A stretch of DNA of 64,000 bases, from assembly GCA_031410595.1 (NCBI GenBank), contig JANNZM010000104.1, positions 62,001-126,000 of the forward strand. The letters run 5' to 3'. Every line of letters begins with the position of its first letter. Within the stretch, counting starts at the first letter, position 1. This document shows, in pieces, positions 27,101-34,339 of the stretch. A model generated the notes under the pieces. That model did no database searches and was not told where the DNA came from. It worked only from the letters and a program-made list of their open reading frames with translations. Source of the stretch: JANMCE01 sp031410595. GTDB lineage: Bacteria > Actinomycetota > Acidimicrobiia > Acidimicrobiales > Ilumatobacteraceae. The position numbers and the translations under genes are program-made.

Positions 27101-27174
27101 GCCATGGCGCCAAGGCAGACGTACGCCACGATCGAGAGCAGCCAGACTTTGCCGATGTTGCTTGAACGTCCCAT
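24172..27174 (-). CDS. Large secreted protein with choice-of-anchor A domain and Ala-Thr repeat linker
   Basis: 1000 residues. A signal peptide (WLLSIVAYVCLGAMAASAF, ~9-40) follows GGAGG and ATG 27174. Order: a Cys-containing module (CNTLEAWHFVMTEV, ~55-150); a 'VGEIGDLAIQGRFGYKF' module (~155-255); a choice-of-anchor A domain (~270-540; includes NNVLVRRTAALAGMKSGGRL, VWNFPTANTIDVGGF, EGTMLAPKASV and INGSMFVDT); a linker of ~13 TTTTAAA heptads; then a second WHFVATQ module and two more 'VG..A..GRF.Y' modules (~765 and ~880). Two module types are thus duplicated. No sortase signal or C-terminal membrane helix. Probably a surface or extracellular adhesion/matrix protein. Confidence 0.85.
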   Translation of the reverse strand: MGRSSNIGKVWLLSIVAYVCLGAMAASAFVAVIGAGAASASSSRVAVVSDNTSYGCNTLEAWHFVMTEVNNQNEAARNIRVAFANGQEVNIALNGVIGTTAHYYLATNLTTTVNLVTATVPGRWAGSLRLAEAPHSSCAGSAVFGASSSHLLSPCVVGEIGDLAIQGRFGYKFSNTVPSFRVTVSSVNGGGSRPFASVDTGANIPRWSDVYTLGTAPIIWSFSGTDDLGVRHGTTAAPLTASLPVKNTVVTSSNRCPYVPPAGCRQGSLGNAADNNVLVRRTAALAGMKSGGRLSVGGNVSGANWQAGLDLPSVPNRIDAAFNGNVTSASGHAPNGSISVAGRVTGSLQAAGSVRTETTPSIKVDMGWADDASSAWAQSASTAPVVVSDASSNNKTLRFEGQNAQVNIFSLTATQLASARKTQLRIPNGSLAIINVTGNSFLSTGSNDGTLWDGAAYTAYSANSTSAIAEAYRTHVVWNFPTANTIDVGGFTLEGTMLAPKASVSTSGSRINGSMFVDTMASAGTTSAYSSVLRCAALPEGGEYFDDTAPWSTTTTTAAATTTTAAATTTTAAATTTTAAATTTTAAATTTTAAATTTTAAATTTTAAATTTTAAATTTTAAATTTTAAATTTTAAATTTTAAATTTTVAPTTTVTLPPPTTTTTIPIVVLPYSASTISPLCNDDVWHFVATQAGLDPATISAVTASVTWSDGSVETVARVIIDQEAIYQTAARPGLWVTGATINIPAGMHPTFALIEGGKCPPVAPALQVCYEGAVGSIATEGRFAYRSLVTVSAAHMSNNTISAAGFNPPFSEIAVDGYSIVYSVPFRLRSTPMTWSFDGVYDDGGDFPVNFVSLGAAGVVVANTNTCPAALLSPITHTGVCYAQSVGTKATSGRFWYETDYTIAAGDIRTNSVTSGSAPFTSFAVAGRVRTTSGLVTLGTSATVWQFDGVDAVAHRTGVLTATLATSAAHTVAAGEQCTVDYIAAITAAGADNTRPT
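25243..25515 (-). repeat. 21-bp coding minisatellite, 13 units
   Basis: Thirteen near-identical 21-bp units start every 21 bp from 25243 (plus-strand unit of the type GGCAGCAGCCGTCGTCGTTG plus T). Units differ at only a few positions, mostly silent. On the minus strand each encodes TTTTAAA, forming the linker of the secreted protein. Recent slippage or unequal exchange is likely, so copy number may vary between strains. Confidence 0.9.
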
Positions 27175-27351
27175 AACGAGCCTCCGAGTAACTGTGCGCG
27201 ACCGATGCGGTCACAGAGTTAGTTCGGCTTGTGATGAAGGAAACCGGAGCCAAGAATTGCGCTAGTGCGTCAAGAGAGATTCTCGTCGCTTGAGGGTGGG
27301 TCGGTGTGGGGGCGCCGACTTTCAAGACAGCGGCAACAAGGTGCTCGGCCG

Positions 27352-28581
27352 TCAGTTCACCGGCGACGTCGCAACCGGGAAACGCACCAGGCACTGCCGC
27401 GGTCCCCGTACCTGTCCTGCCGCCCAGGTGACTGCGTGAGGATCAACGAGATCGAACTCGGGAATGCGCTCCAGCCATGTCTGCAACGCCACCCGAAGCT
27501 CGAGTCGCGCCAGGTTCGAGCCGGCACAGCGGTGGATCCCCGAGCCGAAGGCAACGTGACGGTTGTGTTCCCGCTCAAAATCGACGACGTCCGGATTCGG
27601 GAAATGGCGGGGATCTCGATTGGCTGCAGGGAAGGCCATCAACACCCGATCGCCCGCCTTCAAAGGGCAGCCCTGAAACTCGATATCTCTGTCAACGATG
27701 CGCGCCATGGTGACCGGCGAGTAGGCCCGCAGGAGTTCTTCGATGGCCATTGGCCAGAGAGATGGTTGATTCCGCAACTGTTCGCGATGCTCGGGATGTT
27801 GGGCGAAATGCCATAGCGCGGAGCCGATTGATGACCATGTGGTATCAACACCCGCAATAAGCAGGAGGTTGCAGACGCCGATCACATAAGAGTCGGGTAC
27901 CGGATCGCCATGATCATCGACCGAGTTCACCAGCGTGGTGATCAGATCATGTTCCCGGGGGTTGGCCCGACGATCCTGCACCTGGGCGTGGAAGAACGGC
28001 AGGATCTTCATCCGAGCCTCTAGTCGACCTTTAGGGTTTTGCAGGTCGAGGGCACCCTGCACCCAACCGGTGAACTCGTCGGCCATCTCCACCGGAACGC
28101 CAAGCATTGCCGAAATGACCCGGGCCGGGATCTGCTGCGCGTAGCCCTCACCGGCATCGGCGACACCGTTCGCGATGAACCCATCTATGAGCCGGTTACA
28201 CAGCGCTCGGGTGCCGTTCTCGAACGTGGCGACAGACTGCGGTGAGAACGTCGGCAGGATCAGACGGCGGTGCCAACGATGATCGGGTGGGTCCGACGTA
28301 ATGGGCGGTGCCGCCACCGCGCTGTAGGCGCCCTCAGCCGCTCCGGGCACCGGCGGCACCACGATGATTTGCCGGGACGTGAACACATCGTGCTCTTGCG
28401 CCATAGCCACCACATCGTCGTAACGAGTCGGCAGCCACGAGCCACCCCAACGCTCCGTGCGCGCGATCGGACAGGCACCCTCGCGAATCTCGCTCATGAA
28501 CGGGTACGGGTCGATCATGAAATCGTGGGCGAAGATGTCGTAGTCGCTCGCCCAGTCCTTTACGGGTTCCGTCTCCGCCAT
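27352..28581 (-). CDS. Cytochrome P450
   Basis: 409 residues, bacterial class I length. Present are the I-helix oxygen motif AGVDTTWSS near residue 248, the K-helix E-x-x-R in EELLRAYSP near 287, the region PAANRDPRHFPNP, and the heme loop FGSGIHRCAGSNLA with the proximal Cys near 350. The 64-residue ferredoxin gene lies 12 bp upstream on the same strand, so electrons pass from an unlinked reductase through that ferredoxin. Opening similar to CYP families acting on terpenes or steroids, but the substrate is not determined. Confidence 0.93.
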   Translation of the reverse strand: MAETEPVKDWASDYDIFAHDFMIDPYPFMSEIREGACPIARTERWGGSWLPTRYDDVVAMAQEHDVFTSRQIIVVPPVPGAAEGAYSAVAAPPITSDPPDHRWHRRLILPTFSPQSVATFENGTRALCNRLIDGFIANGVADAGEGYAQQIPARVISAMLGVPVEMADEFTGWVQGALDLQNPKGRLEARMKILPFFHAQVQDRRANPREHDLITTLVNSVDDHGDPVPDSYVIGVCNLLLIAGVDTTWSSIGSALWHFAQHPEHREQLRNQPSLWPMAIEELLRAYSPVTMARIVDRDIEFQGCPLKAGDRVLMAFPAANRDPRHFPNPDVVDFEREHNRHVAFGSGIHRCAGSNLARLELRVALQTWLERIPEFDLVDPHAVTWAAGQVRGPRQCLVRFPVATSPVN

Positions 28582-28593
28582 GGCATTCCCCGT

Positions 28594-28788
28594 TCAGTCG
28601 CTGATGGTGATGGCGTGCTCTGGACAGTTGCGCTGCGCCCGTCGGGTCAGCTCGTGAAGCTCGGCCGGCAGGTCACCGGTGATCAGCACCACGCCATTGC
28701 CGATCTCATCGCTGCCGAACACATCGGGGGCAACGATGGCGCACGCCTGATGGCCCTGACAGATGTCGTACTCAATCACAACCCGCAT
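28594..28788 (-). CDS. P450-associated [3Fe-4S] ferredoxin
   Basis: 64 residues. Cluster ligands are C10, C16 and C55 with His at position 13 in place of the second Cys (C-x-x-H-x-x-C), the hallmark of ferredoxins serving actinobacterial P450s. GAGGGGG precedes the ATG. It lies immediately upstream of the P450 gene in one transcript and is its presumed electron donor. Confidence 0.93.
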   Translation of the reverse strand: MRVVIEYDICQGHQACAIVAPDVFGSDEIGNGVVLITGDLPAELHELTRRAQRNCPEHAITISD

Positions 28789-28813
28789 GCCGTACCCCCT
28801 CGTGGTGACCTTG

Positions 28814-29758
28814 TCAGCCTACGACGCTGGGAGCTGCTGTGACACGGCGCCGACCGGATCGCTCGCTGATCCAGATCGCCAGCAGTACCAGTGCACCGCC
28901 GACGGCGTCGCGAAGATGCAGCTTTTCACCGACGACGAGCCAGGAAGCAAGCACGCCAAACACGGGGGTGAGGTACATCGACACCGCCACGCGGCTGGAC
29001 GGTTGGCTGGCCAGCACCGAGCACAGCAACAAGTACGCAATGGCCGAACCGAGACCCAGGAAGATCACGGCGACGGCAGCCTTCGGTTGAACCGACGCAC
29101 CGCGGATCATGTCGTCGCCGGCAATGTCGAACAGACATGCGGGGATCACGAAGGCCAGGGCGCCGACCTGCGTAATGGCGGCGACGGCGAGGGGATGGAC
29201 GCCCTGGCGGGCTTTGCGCACGAAGGCGGTATACACCGAGAAGGTGACGACGGTTCCGAACAGCAGGATCATCGGAAGGATCGGTGATGGTCCGGTGTGC
29301 TCGGTGAACACACCCGACGCCACGATCGCTCCGCAGAAGCCGACGACCAGGGCAACGATCGATTTCGTGGTCGGTGTGTCGCCAACCAACATCACGCCCG
29401 CCAGCGCAACGCCGAGCGGCTCCAGGCCCACCACGATCGAGCCGATGGTGGCCGACCCTTTGTCAACGCCGGCACCGAGGAACAACGCCATAAGCCCGAT
29501 TCCGAACGCGCCGATCAAGAGCAGTCGGCGGCGTTGGCCGATGGCAGTCGCGACCCGGCGTCGTGCGGCGAAAGACAGCACCGCCGCGGCCACCACGAAT
29601 CGACCGAGGTTGGTGGTGGCCGGCCCGAAGCTGCGCGACGCGATCTTGTAAGCGGGCAGACTTCCCCCGAAGAACGCCACCATGGTCAACAGTGCGATCC
29701 GCACCCGCCAGGTGGCTCGATCAGCCGCTACGCCAAGCGGAGCTGCATGAGTGACCAT
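28814..29758 (-). CDS. EamA/DMT-family membrane transporter
   Basis: 314 residues with ten hydrophobic segments in two similar halves, the EamA layout (e.g. IALLTMVAFFGGSLPAYKI and AAVAVIFLGLGSAIAYLLL). Typically exports amino acids or metabolites. I start at ATG 29758 where the soluble head MVTHAAPLG begins; the longer frame to 29896 is unsupported and Pro-rich. It sits 25 bp upstream of the ferredoxin gene, same strand, so may belong to the P450 transcript and export its product. Confidence 0.85.
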   Translation of the reverse strand: MVTHAAPLGVAADRATWRVRIALLTMVAFFGGSLPAYKIASRSFGPATTNLGRFVVAAAVLSFAARRRVATAIGQRRRLLLIGAFGIGLMALFLGAGVDKGSATIGSIVVGLEPLGVALAGVMLVGDTPTTKSIVALVVGFCGAIVASGVFTEHTGPSPILPMILLFGTVVTFSVYTAFVRKARQGVHPLAVAAITQVGALAFVIPACLFDIAGDDMIRGASVQPKAAVAVIFLGLGSAIAYLLLCSVLASQPSSRVAVSMYLTPVFGVLASWLVVGEKLHLRDAVGGALVLLAIWISERSGRRRVTAAPSVVG

Positions 29759-29804
29759 AGGTAAATGGTAGCCCCGACATCCCGCCGCCGGTCGGGGCGG
29801 TGGG

Positions 29805-30581
29805 TCAGTAAACGGACTTGCTGGCAGCGGGCTTGGCCGCACCGCGGGCTTGGGCCAGTTCGGCCGACATCGCACCCCGCATGGCAAGGAGGTCACCCGA
29901 GACCGTCAGCATGCGGAAACCCTGCTCGAGTCGGCGCTCGGCCAACGCACCGCTGGAATGCATGCCGGGTACCACACCGTGGCGACCGCACGCGGCCACG
30001 ATGGTGGCAAGGGCATCATCGAACTTCGCCTGCCCGTCATTGTTTCCGGGTGGCAGACCAAGGCTGAGCGAAAGGTCGGCCGGACCGACATAGATGGCAT
30101 CCACGCCCGGTACGGCCAGAATCTCATCGAGATGGTTGAGGGCCTCTACCGTTTCGATCATGGGGATGACGGCCGTGCGGCTGTTAGCCACGTTGGTGTG
30201 GTCGGGGATGCGAGGCATGACGAGCACGGGCCCGAAGCTGCGCATGCCAAGCGGTGGGTACCGGCAGGCGGTGACGACGGCTTGCGCTTCGGCTGCCGAG
30301 TTGACCATAGGAACGATGACCCCTTCGGCTCCGGCGTCGAGCATCTTGCCGATAATGCCCGGCTCGTTCCACGGCACCCGCACGATGGGGGTGCCTCCCC
30401 CGAGCAGCACTGCCTGCATCATCGTGACGGTGACCTGGTAGTCACTCACGCCGTGCTGGTTGTCGACGCAGACGTAGTCAAAGCCGGCGCGCCCGGCCGT
30501 CTCAGCACTGACAGTAGAGGGAATGGTCAACCATGCCCCCATGGTCGATTCGCCGGCAGTCCACATTTCTCGAAGGGTCAT
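29805..30581 (-). CDS. HpcH/HpaI-family class II aldolase
   Basis: 258 residues, TIM-barrel pyruvate aldolase. Catalytic His is in CVDNQHGVSDY near residue 43, Arg in VRVPWN near 68, metal ligands Glu in PMIETVEAL near 148 and Asp in VGPADLSLSLG near 174. The family splits 2-keto-3-deoxy-rhamnonate, 4-hydroxy-2-oxoheptanedioate and similar compounds into pyruvate and an aldehyde. With rhaI, SDR and FAH genes 7-12 kb away, a 2-keto-3-deoxy sugar acid is the best guess. Followed upstream by a 2-hydroxyacid dehydrogenase on the same strand after 21 bp. Confidence 0.87.
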   Translation of the reverse strand: MTLREMWTAGESTMGAWLTIPSTVSAETAGRAGFDYVCVDNQHGVSDYQVTVTMMQAVLLGGGTPIVRVPWNEPGIIGKMLDAGAEGVIVPMVNSAAEAQAVVTACRYPPLGMRSFGPVLVMPRIPDHTNVANSRTAVIPMIETVEALNHLDEILAVPGVDAIYVGPADLSLSLGLPPGNNDGQAKFDDALATIVAACGRHGVVPGMHSSGALAERRLEQGFRMLTVSGDLLAMRGAMSAELAQARGAAKPAASKSVY

Positions 30582-30602
30582 GGTGTCGTTCTAACAGAAC
30601 CG

Positions 30603-31538
30603 TCAGGGCCGCATGGAAGAAGGCACCAATGTGGCCGCCTCGCCTCGCAGCACCGCCAATGCGTTGTCGATTCCCTGTTGGTACAGACGCCGCCGACCGG
30701 CTCCGGTGGACGACGCGATGTGCGGGGTGACGATGACTGACGGATGGGCGAGCAGCGGGTGTCCCGCTGGCAGCGGCTCAGGCTCGGTGACATCGAGCGC
30801 GGCACCGGCGAGGTGACCGCTTTCCAGAGCGGCCAGGAGCGCTTCTTGATCCACCAGACTTCCCCGGGCGCAGTTGACCAGAAAGGCACCGCGCTTCATC
30901 CGCCCCAGATTTTCGCTGCCCATCAGATGATGCGTCTCCTGCAGCGCCGGCGCGTGGAGTGAAACGACATCGGATACGGCGAGCAACTCGTCGAGCTCGA
31001 CCATCGTCACACCGTCGATACCTGGCGCCGTCACCAGCGGATCGCTTGCGACGACCTGCATACCTATTGCGCGTGCGGCAAGGGCGACGCGCCGGGCGAT
31101 GCGACCGAGGCCGACAACCCCGAGCACTGCGCCGTCCAGCTCGAGGCCAGCCGCCGGTCCGCCTGCGAGGCCTTGCACCGCCCTGGCCTGGTGGGCGGGC
31201 AGACCCTTGGTGATGGCCAGCAGCAATGCCAGCGTATGTTCGGCGGTGGACACGCTCGGCGCGTCCGGGGCGTAGCACACCGCCACTCCGGCGGCGTTGG
31301 CCGCAACAACATCGACGTTGTCGTAGCCGATTCCGGTCCGCGAGATCACCCGAACCCGGGGCGCCAGGGCGAAGGCGTCGGCGTTCCAGGGGCGGGTGGC
31401 CCCGGCGACAATGCCGTCGGCGCTGGCGAGATCGGCGTCATCGGGGCCGACCACGACCGCCCGCCCGGCCATGAGGTCGTGATACTCGGTCGGAAACGGC
31501 CGGTCGAAAAAGAGGCGGGGGAGCTCGGCGGCAGGCAC
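30603..31538 (-). CDS. D-isomer-specific 2-hydroxyacid dehydrogenase
   Basis: 311 residues. NAD-binding motif VVGLGRIARRVAL near residue 137; catalytic Arg in NCARGSLVD near 225, Glu in DVTEPEPLP near 253 and His in VTPHIASSTG near 277. Reduces 2-oxo acids or aldehydes such as glyoxylate or hydroxypyruvate, or oxidises D-2-hydroxy acids. It precedes the HpcH/HpaI aldolase by 21 bp, which suggests it works on the aldolase products. Confidence 0.87.
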   Translation of the reverse strand: MPAAELPRLFFDRPFPTEYHDLMAGRAVVVGPDDADLASADGIVAGATRPWNADAFALAPRVRVISRTGIGYDNVDVVAANAAGVAVCYAPDAPSVSTAEHTLALLLAITKGLPAHQARAVQGLAGGPAAGLELDGAVLGVVGLGRIARRVALAARAIGMQVVASDPLVTAPGIDGVTMVELDELLAVSDVVSLHAPALQETHHLMGSENLGRMKRGAFLVNCARGSLVDQEALLAALESGHLAGAALDVTEPEPLPAGHPLLAHPSVIVTPHIASSTGAGRRRLYQQGIDNALAVLRGEAATLVPSSMRP

Positions 31539-31573
31539 GGTGCGGACCCTAGCCCGATTGGCTCGATGCCGTC

Positions 31574-31600
31574 ACGGAGCATGGCGTAACCAAGCTCCGT
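31574..31600. other. Hairpin in the divergent gap before the GGDEF gene
   Basis: ACGGAGC (31574-31580) and GCTCCGT (31594-31600) form a perfect 7-bp stem with a 13-nt loop in the 155-bp gap between two divergent genes. Because both genes point away from it, it is more likely an operator or leader structure than a terminator. Confidence 0.35.
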
Positions 31601-31693
31601 GGTTGACGGACAGTGTTGAGTGGCAATTCTTAACTGATTCTTGATGTCACAGGGTTGGTGGAATGGGCCGAATGGAGTCTCATAGAGGTAGTT

Positions 31694-32809
31694 ATGAACT
31701 CAAGGGGTCTTTCCCAACGTCTCCAAGTGGTGGCCGGCCTCATCGGTGCTCTCACCGGTGTTGCTCTGGTGGTACTACTGCGCCCCGACGTCCGTTGGGG
31801 CAGCCTGGTGCTCTGGTACGTCGCGGTGTTGATCGCCACCCTCACCTGGCTTGGCACGTTCCGCCAGGTGTGGACAGAACGCACCACACAGTCGACCTTG
31901 CACGACATCTCCACCACGGCATTCATGGCCACGGTATGGGGGTCAGCGGTCTTTCTGCCGAGCCGCGCCAATCACATCGCCGTGCTTACCGTGCTGTTGT
32001 TCCTCACGGCCATTGCGTCATTGAACGTGTTACTGCATATCACCGACTACGCCCTGTTTTTGTCGATTCATCTGCCGCTGGGCGTGCTCGCCCTCACCGG
32101 TGTGCTGCGCTCGCTCGGATCCAATCGGCTCGTGTTCGCCTGCACGCTCATGGGGTTCTGGATAACGACGGTCGCGCTCCATCGGCATTTACATCACTTC
32201 GTTGATCGCACCCTGCGGGCCGAGGCCGAGTTGACCGAAACCCAGCGCCGCTCACAGTCGATGAACCGGGCGCTGCTTGCCGCCAACGAGGATCTTCGCT
32301 ACCAGGCCAGCCACGACCAACTCACCGGGCTGCCCAACCGCGGCACACTGATGGAAACGCTTGAACGCCAGATCGCCGCCATTCGAGGCCCGCAGGCCGG
32401 GCTTGCGGTGCTCTACCTCGACATCGACCACTTCAAGGCCGTCAACGACCAGCACGGGCATGATGCCGGTGACCGATTGCTCGGCCTCATCGCCCGGCGT
32501 CTGCAGGGCGGCATCCGCCCGGGCGATCTGGTCGCCCGGCTCGGAGGCGACGAAATGGCGTGTCTCCTACCGGGGGTGACCGAGGCGGAGGGCGTTGCCC
32601 TCGCGCATCGCCTGCTGCAACGGGCCACCGACGCCGTGCATCTCGATCAGAGGGAAGTATTCGTCGGCCTCAGTATCGGGTTGGCCTGGACGAACTCGAT
32701 GACGAGTGACTCCGGAGACCTGCTGCGCCGGGCCGACCAAGCCCTGTACGAGGCCAAGAACGCCGGCCGGAACTGCATCTCCGTCGCGTCACCGGTGGTC
32801 GCCGAATAG
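31694..32809 (+). CDS. Membrane diguanylate cyclase (GGDEM variant)
   Basis: 371 residues: six hydrophobic segments in the first ~180, a short coiled linker (LRAEAELTETQRRSQSMN), then a full GGDEF domain opening HDQLTGLPNRGTL near residue 214. The active-site loop is ARLGGDEMACLLPG (284-288 = GGDEM; the usual Phe is Met). The inhibitory I-site R-x-x-D is present as RPGD at 275-278. Expected to make c-di-GMP, with product inhibition. ATG 31694 has AGAGG at correct spacing. The three EAL proteins at 11-17 kb would oppose it. Confidence 0.88.
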   Translation: MNSRGLSQRLQVVAGLIGALTGVALVVLLRPDVRWGSLVLWYVAVLIATLTWLGTFRQVWTERTTQSTLHDISTTAFMATVWGSAVFLPSRANHIAVLTVLLFLTAIASLNVLLHITDYALFLSIHLPLGVLALTGVLRSLGSNRLVFACTLMGFWITTVALHRHLHHFVDRTLRAEAELTETQRRSQSMNRALLAANEDLRYQASHDQLTGLPNRGTLMETLERQIAAIRGPQAGLAVLYLDIDHFKAVNDQHGHDAGDRLLGLIARRLQGGIRPGDLVARLGGDEMACLLPGVTEAEGVALAHRLLQRATDAVHLDQREVFVGLSIGLAWTNSMTSDSGDLLRRADQALYEAKNAGRNCISVASPVVAE

Positions 32810-32843
32810 ATCCATCCCCTGCCAGGTGTCCTACGTTTCAGTT

Positions 32844-32873
32844 GTGTTACATTTCGTTGCGAAGTTGTAACAC
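32844..32873. promoter_or_regulatory. Strong inverted repeat before the NlpC/P60 gene
   Basis: GTGTTACA (32844-32851) and TGTAACAC (32866-32873) are exact complements; inside them TTCG and CGAA also pair around a TTG loop. The site is 42 bp before the hydrolase ATG and 34 bp after the cyclase stop. It could be an operator, a leader hairpin or a terminator lacking a T-run. Confidence 0.5.
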
Positions 32874-32915
32874 TGTCTGATGGCATCCCGGCCTCTCAGA
32901 CGCAGAGAGGCACGA

Positions 32916-34304
32916 ATGACCAGCAAACGGCGGATATCGGGAGCAGCGGTGGTGGCACTGTTGCTTCTGCCGCTCACCCTGCCGACGTCGGCCAGCCCCG
33001 CCGATGATGCCAGGAGCCGGGCCACGGCCATAGCCCGGCAACGCCAGCAGATCACCGTTGAAGCCGAACGGGTGAACGAGCGTCGCCTCGCCACCGTGCT
33101 CGAGCTGGAGCAGCTCAACCGGAACGCAGACGAGTTGCAGGTGAGGCTGGCGGTGACCGACCAGTCGATGCAGAACCTTTCGGGCCAGGCCAAAGATGCT
33201 GCCATTCAGGCCTACGTGACGGGGGCCGACGCGAGCGGCATTGCGTCGGTCGTGCAGGCCACCAGCGCCAACGAAATCCCCGTCCGGGAGGGCTATACCG
33301 GCGCGCTGCTCAGTTCGGCCCAAGATGTGGTCGATCAAATCCGGTCTGCTCGGCAGGACACGCAACAGGCCGGGCGGCAACTCAACGCGCTCATCGACCA
33401 GAAGAACGGCCTCCAGACGTCGCTCGACGCCGATCAGGTCCGCCTCACCAAAGCCGAAGCACAACTGGCCGATCTGGCCAAGCGGACGGATGCCGAGATC
33501 GTCACCTTGGTGCAACAGGAGCAGGAACGTGTCGCCCAGGAAGCTGCCGATAAGGCCGCGGCCAAGGCCTTGATTGCCACCCCGGCGGCGGTAACCGCCG
33601 CTAGCCCGCCTGCCCTGGCGGTGAAAGCTGCGCCCGCTGCCGGAGCGCGGGTTCCGTCGGCGCCGAAGCCGAGCGCGACGGCCGCAGCTGCACCGACCAC
33701 GAAACCTACCACCCCACCCACCACGAAACCGACCACCAAGCCCACTACCAAACCCACCACCAAACCAACGGCCAAGCCTGCTACCCCTGGGGCTGCGCCG
33801 GTTGCGGCTGCGGTGGATCCGGTGCCTGGCGCGAAGCCGAATCCTCCAACAACCCAGGCAGACCAACCCGCGCCGGACGGCGATGCCCAGCCAACGGTTC
33901 CCGAGACGACGCCGCCGACCACGCAAGCTCCTCGTCAGAACTACCCGGCGCCGACCGCCGGCGCAGCGACTGCGGTGGCCGAAGCGCTCCGTCAGTTGGG
34001 CAAGCCCTATGTGTTCGGCGCCACCGGGCCGAATTCGTTCGATTGTTCCGGGCTCACGCAGTGGGCGTGGGGCAAGGCCGGCGTGCCGATGGATCACTAC
34101 ACCGGCGCCCAGTGGAACGCCTTTCCCCACGTACCGCTCGACCAGATCCAGCCCGGTGACCTCGTGTTCCTCCGCGTCGATCTGGGCCACATGGGCATGT
34201 ACATCGGTGGCGGCGAATTCATTCACGCACCCCACACCGGCGACGTTGTCCGCATCGCCAAAATCTCCAGTGTCCGCATCGCCGGCGTCGTCCGCCCCGG
34301 CTAA
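32916..34304 (+). CDS. Secreted NlpC/P60 peptidoglycan endopeptidase (RipA-like)
   Basis: 462 residues. Signal peptide (ISGAAVVALLLLPLTLPTSA, ~6-26), coiled-coil region (~30-200; ALEQLNRNADELQV-type heptads), long Thr/Pro/Lys linker with PTTKP repeats (~235-340), and a C-terminal NlpC/P60 domain with C377 (FDCSGLTQWAW), H425 (LGHMGMYIG) and H437 (FIHAPHTG). It cleaves stem peptides during cell division or wall remodelling. ATG 32916 has AGAGAGG five bases upstream. Coiled coil plus NlpC/P60 is the RipA/CwlO plan, where the coiled coil answers to FtsEX-type activators. Confidence 0.92.
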   Translation: MTSKRRISGAAVVALLLLPLTLPTSASPADDARSRATAIARQRQQITVEAERVNERRLATVLELEQLNRNADELQVRLAVTDQSMQNLSGQAKDAAIQAYVTGADASGIASVVQATSANEIPVREGYTGALLSSAQDVVDQIRSARQDTQQAGRQLNALIDQKNGLQTSLDADQVRLTKAEAQLADLAKRTDAEIVTLVQQEQERVAQEAADKAAAKALIATPAAVTAASPPALAVKAAPAAGARVPSAPKPSATAAAAPTTKPTTPPTTKPTTKPTTKPTTKPTAKPATPGAAPVAAAVDPVPGAKPNPPTTQADQPAPDGDAQPTVPETTPPTTQAPRQNYPAPTAGAATAVAEALRQLGKPYVFGATGPNSFDCSGLTQWAWGKAGVPMDHYTGAQWNAFPHVPLDQIQPGDLVFLRVDLGHMGMYIGGGEFIHAPHTGDVVRIAKISSVRIAGVVRPG

Positions 34305-34339
34305 GCCACAGGGCGGCACCGTCGCCAACAACAGGCAAC

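Noticed and set aside
32810..32915. c-di-AMP (ydaO-type) riboswitch before the NlpC gene
   Set aside because: Such switches often precede actinobacterial NlpC genes, but here only a simple inverted repeat is seen and the gap is too short for the motif.
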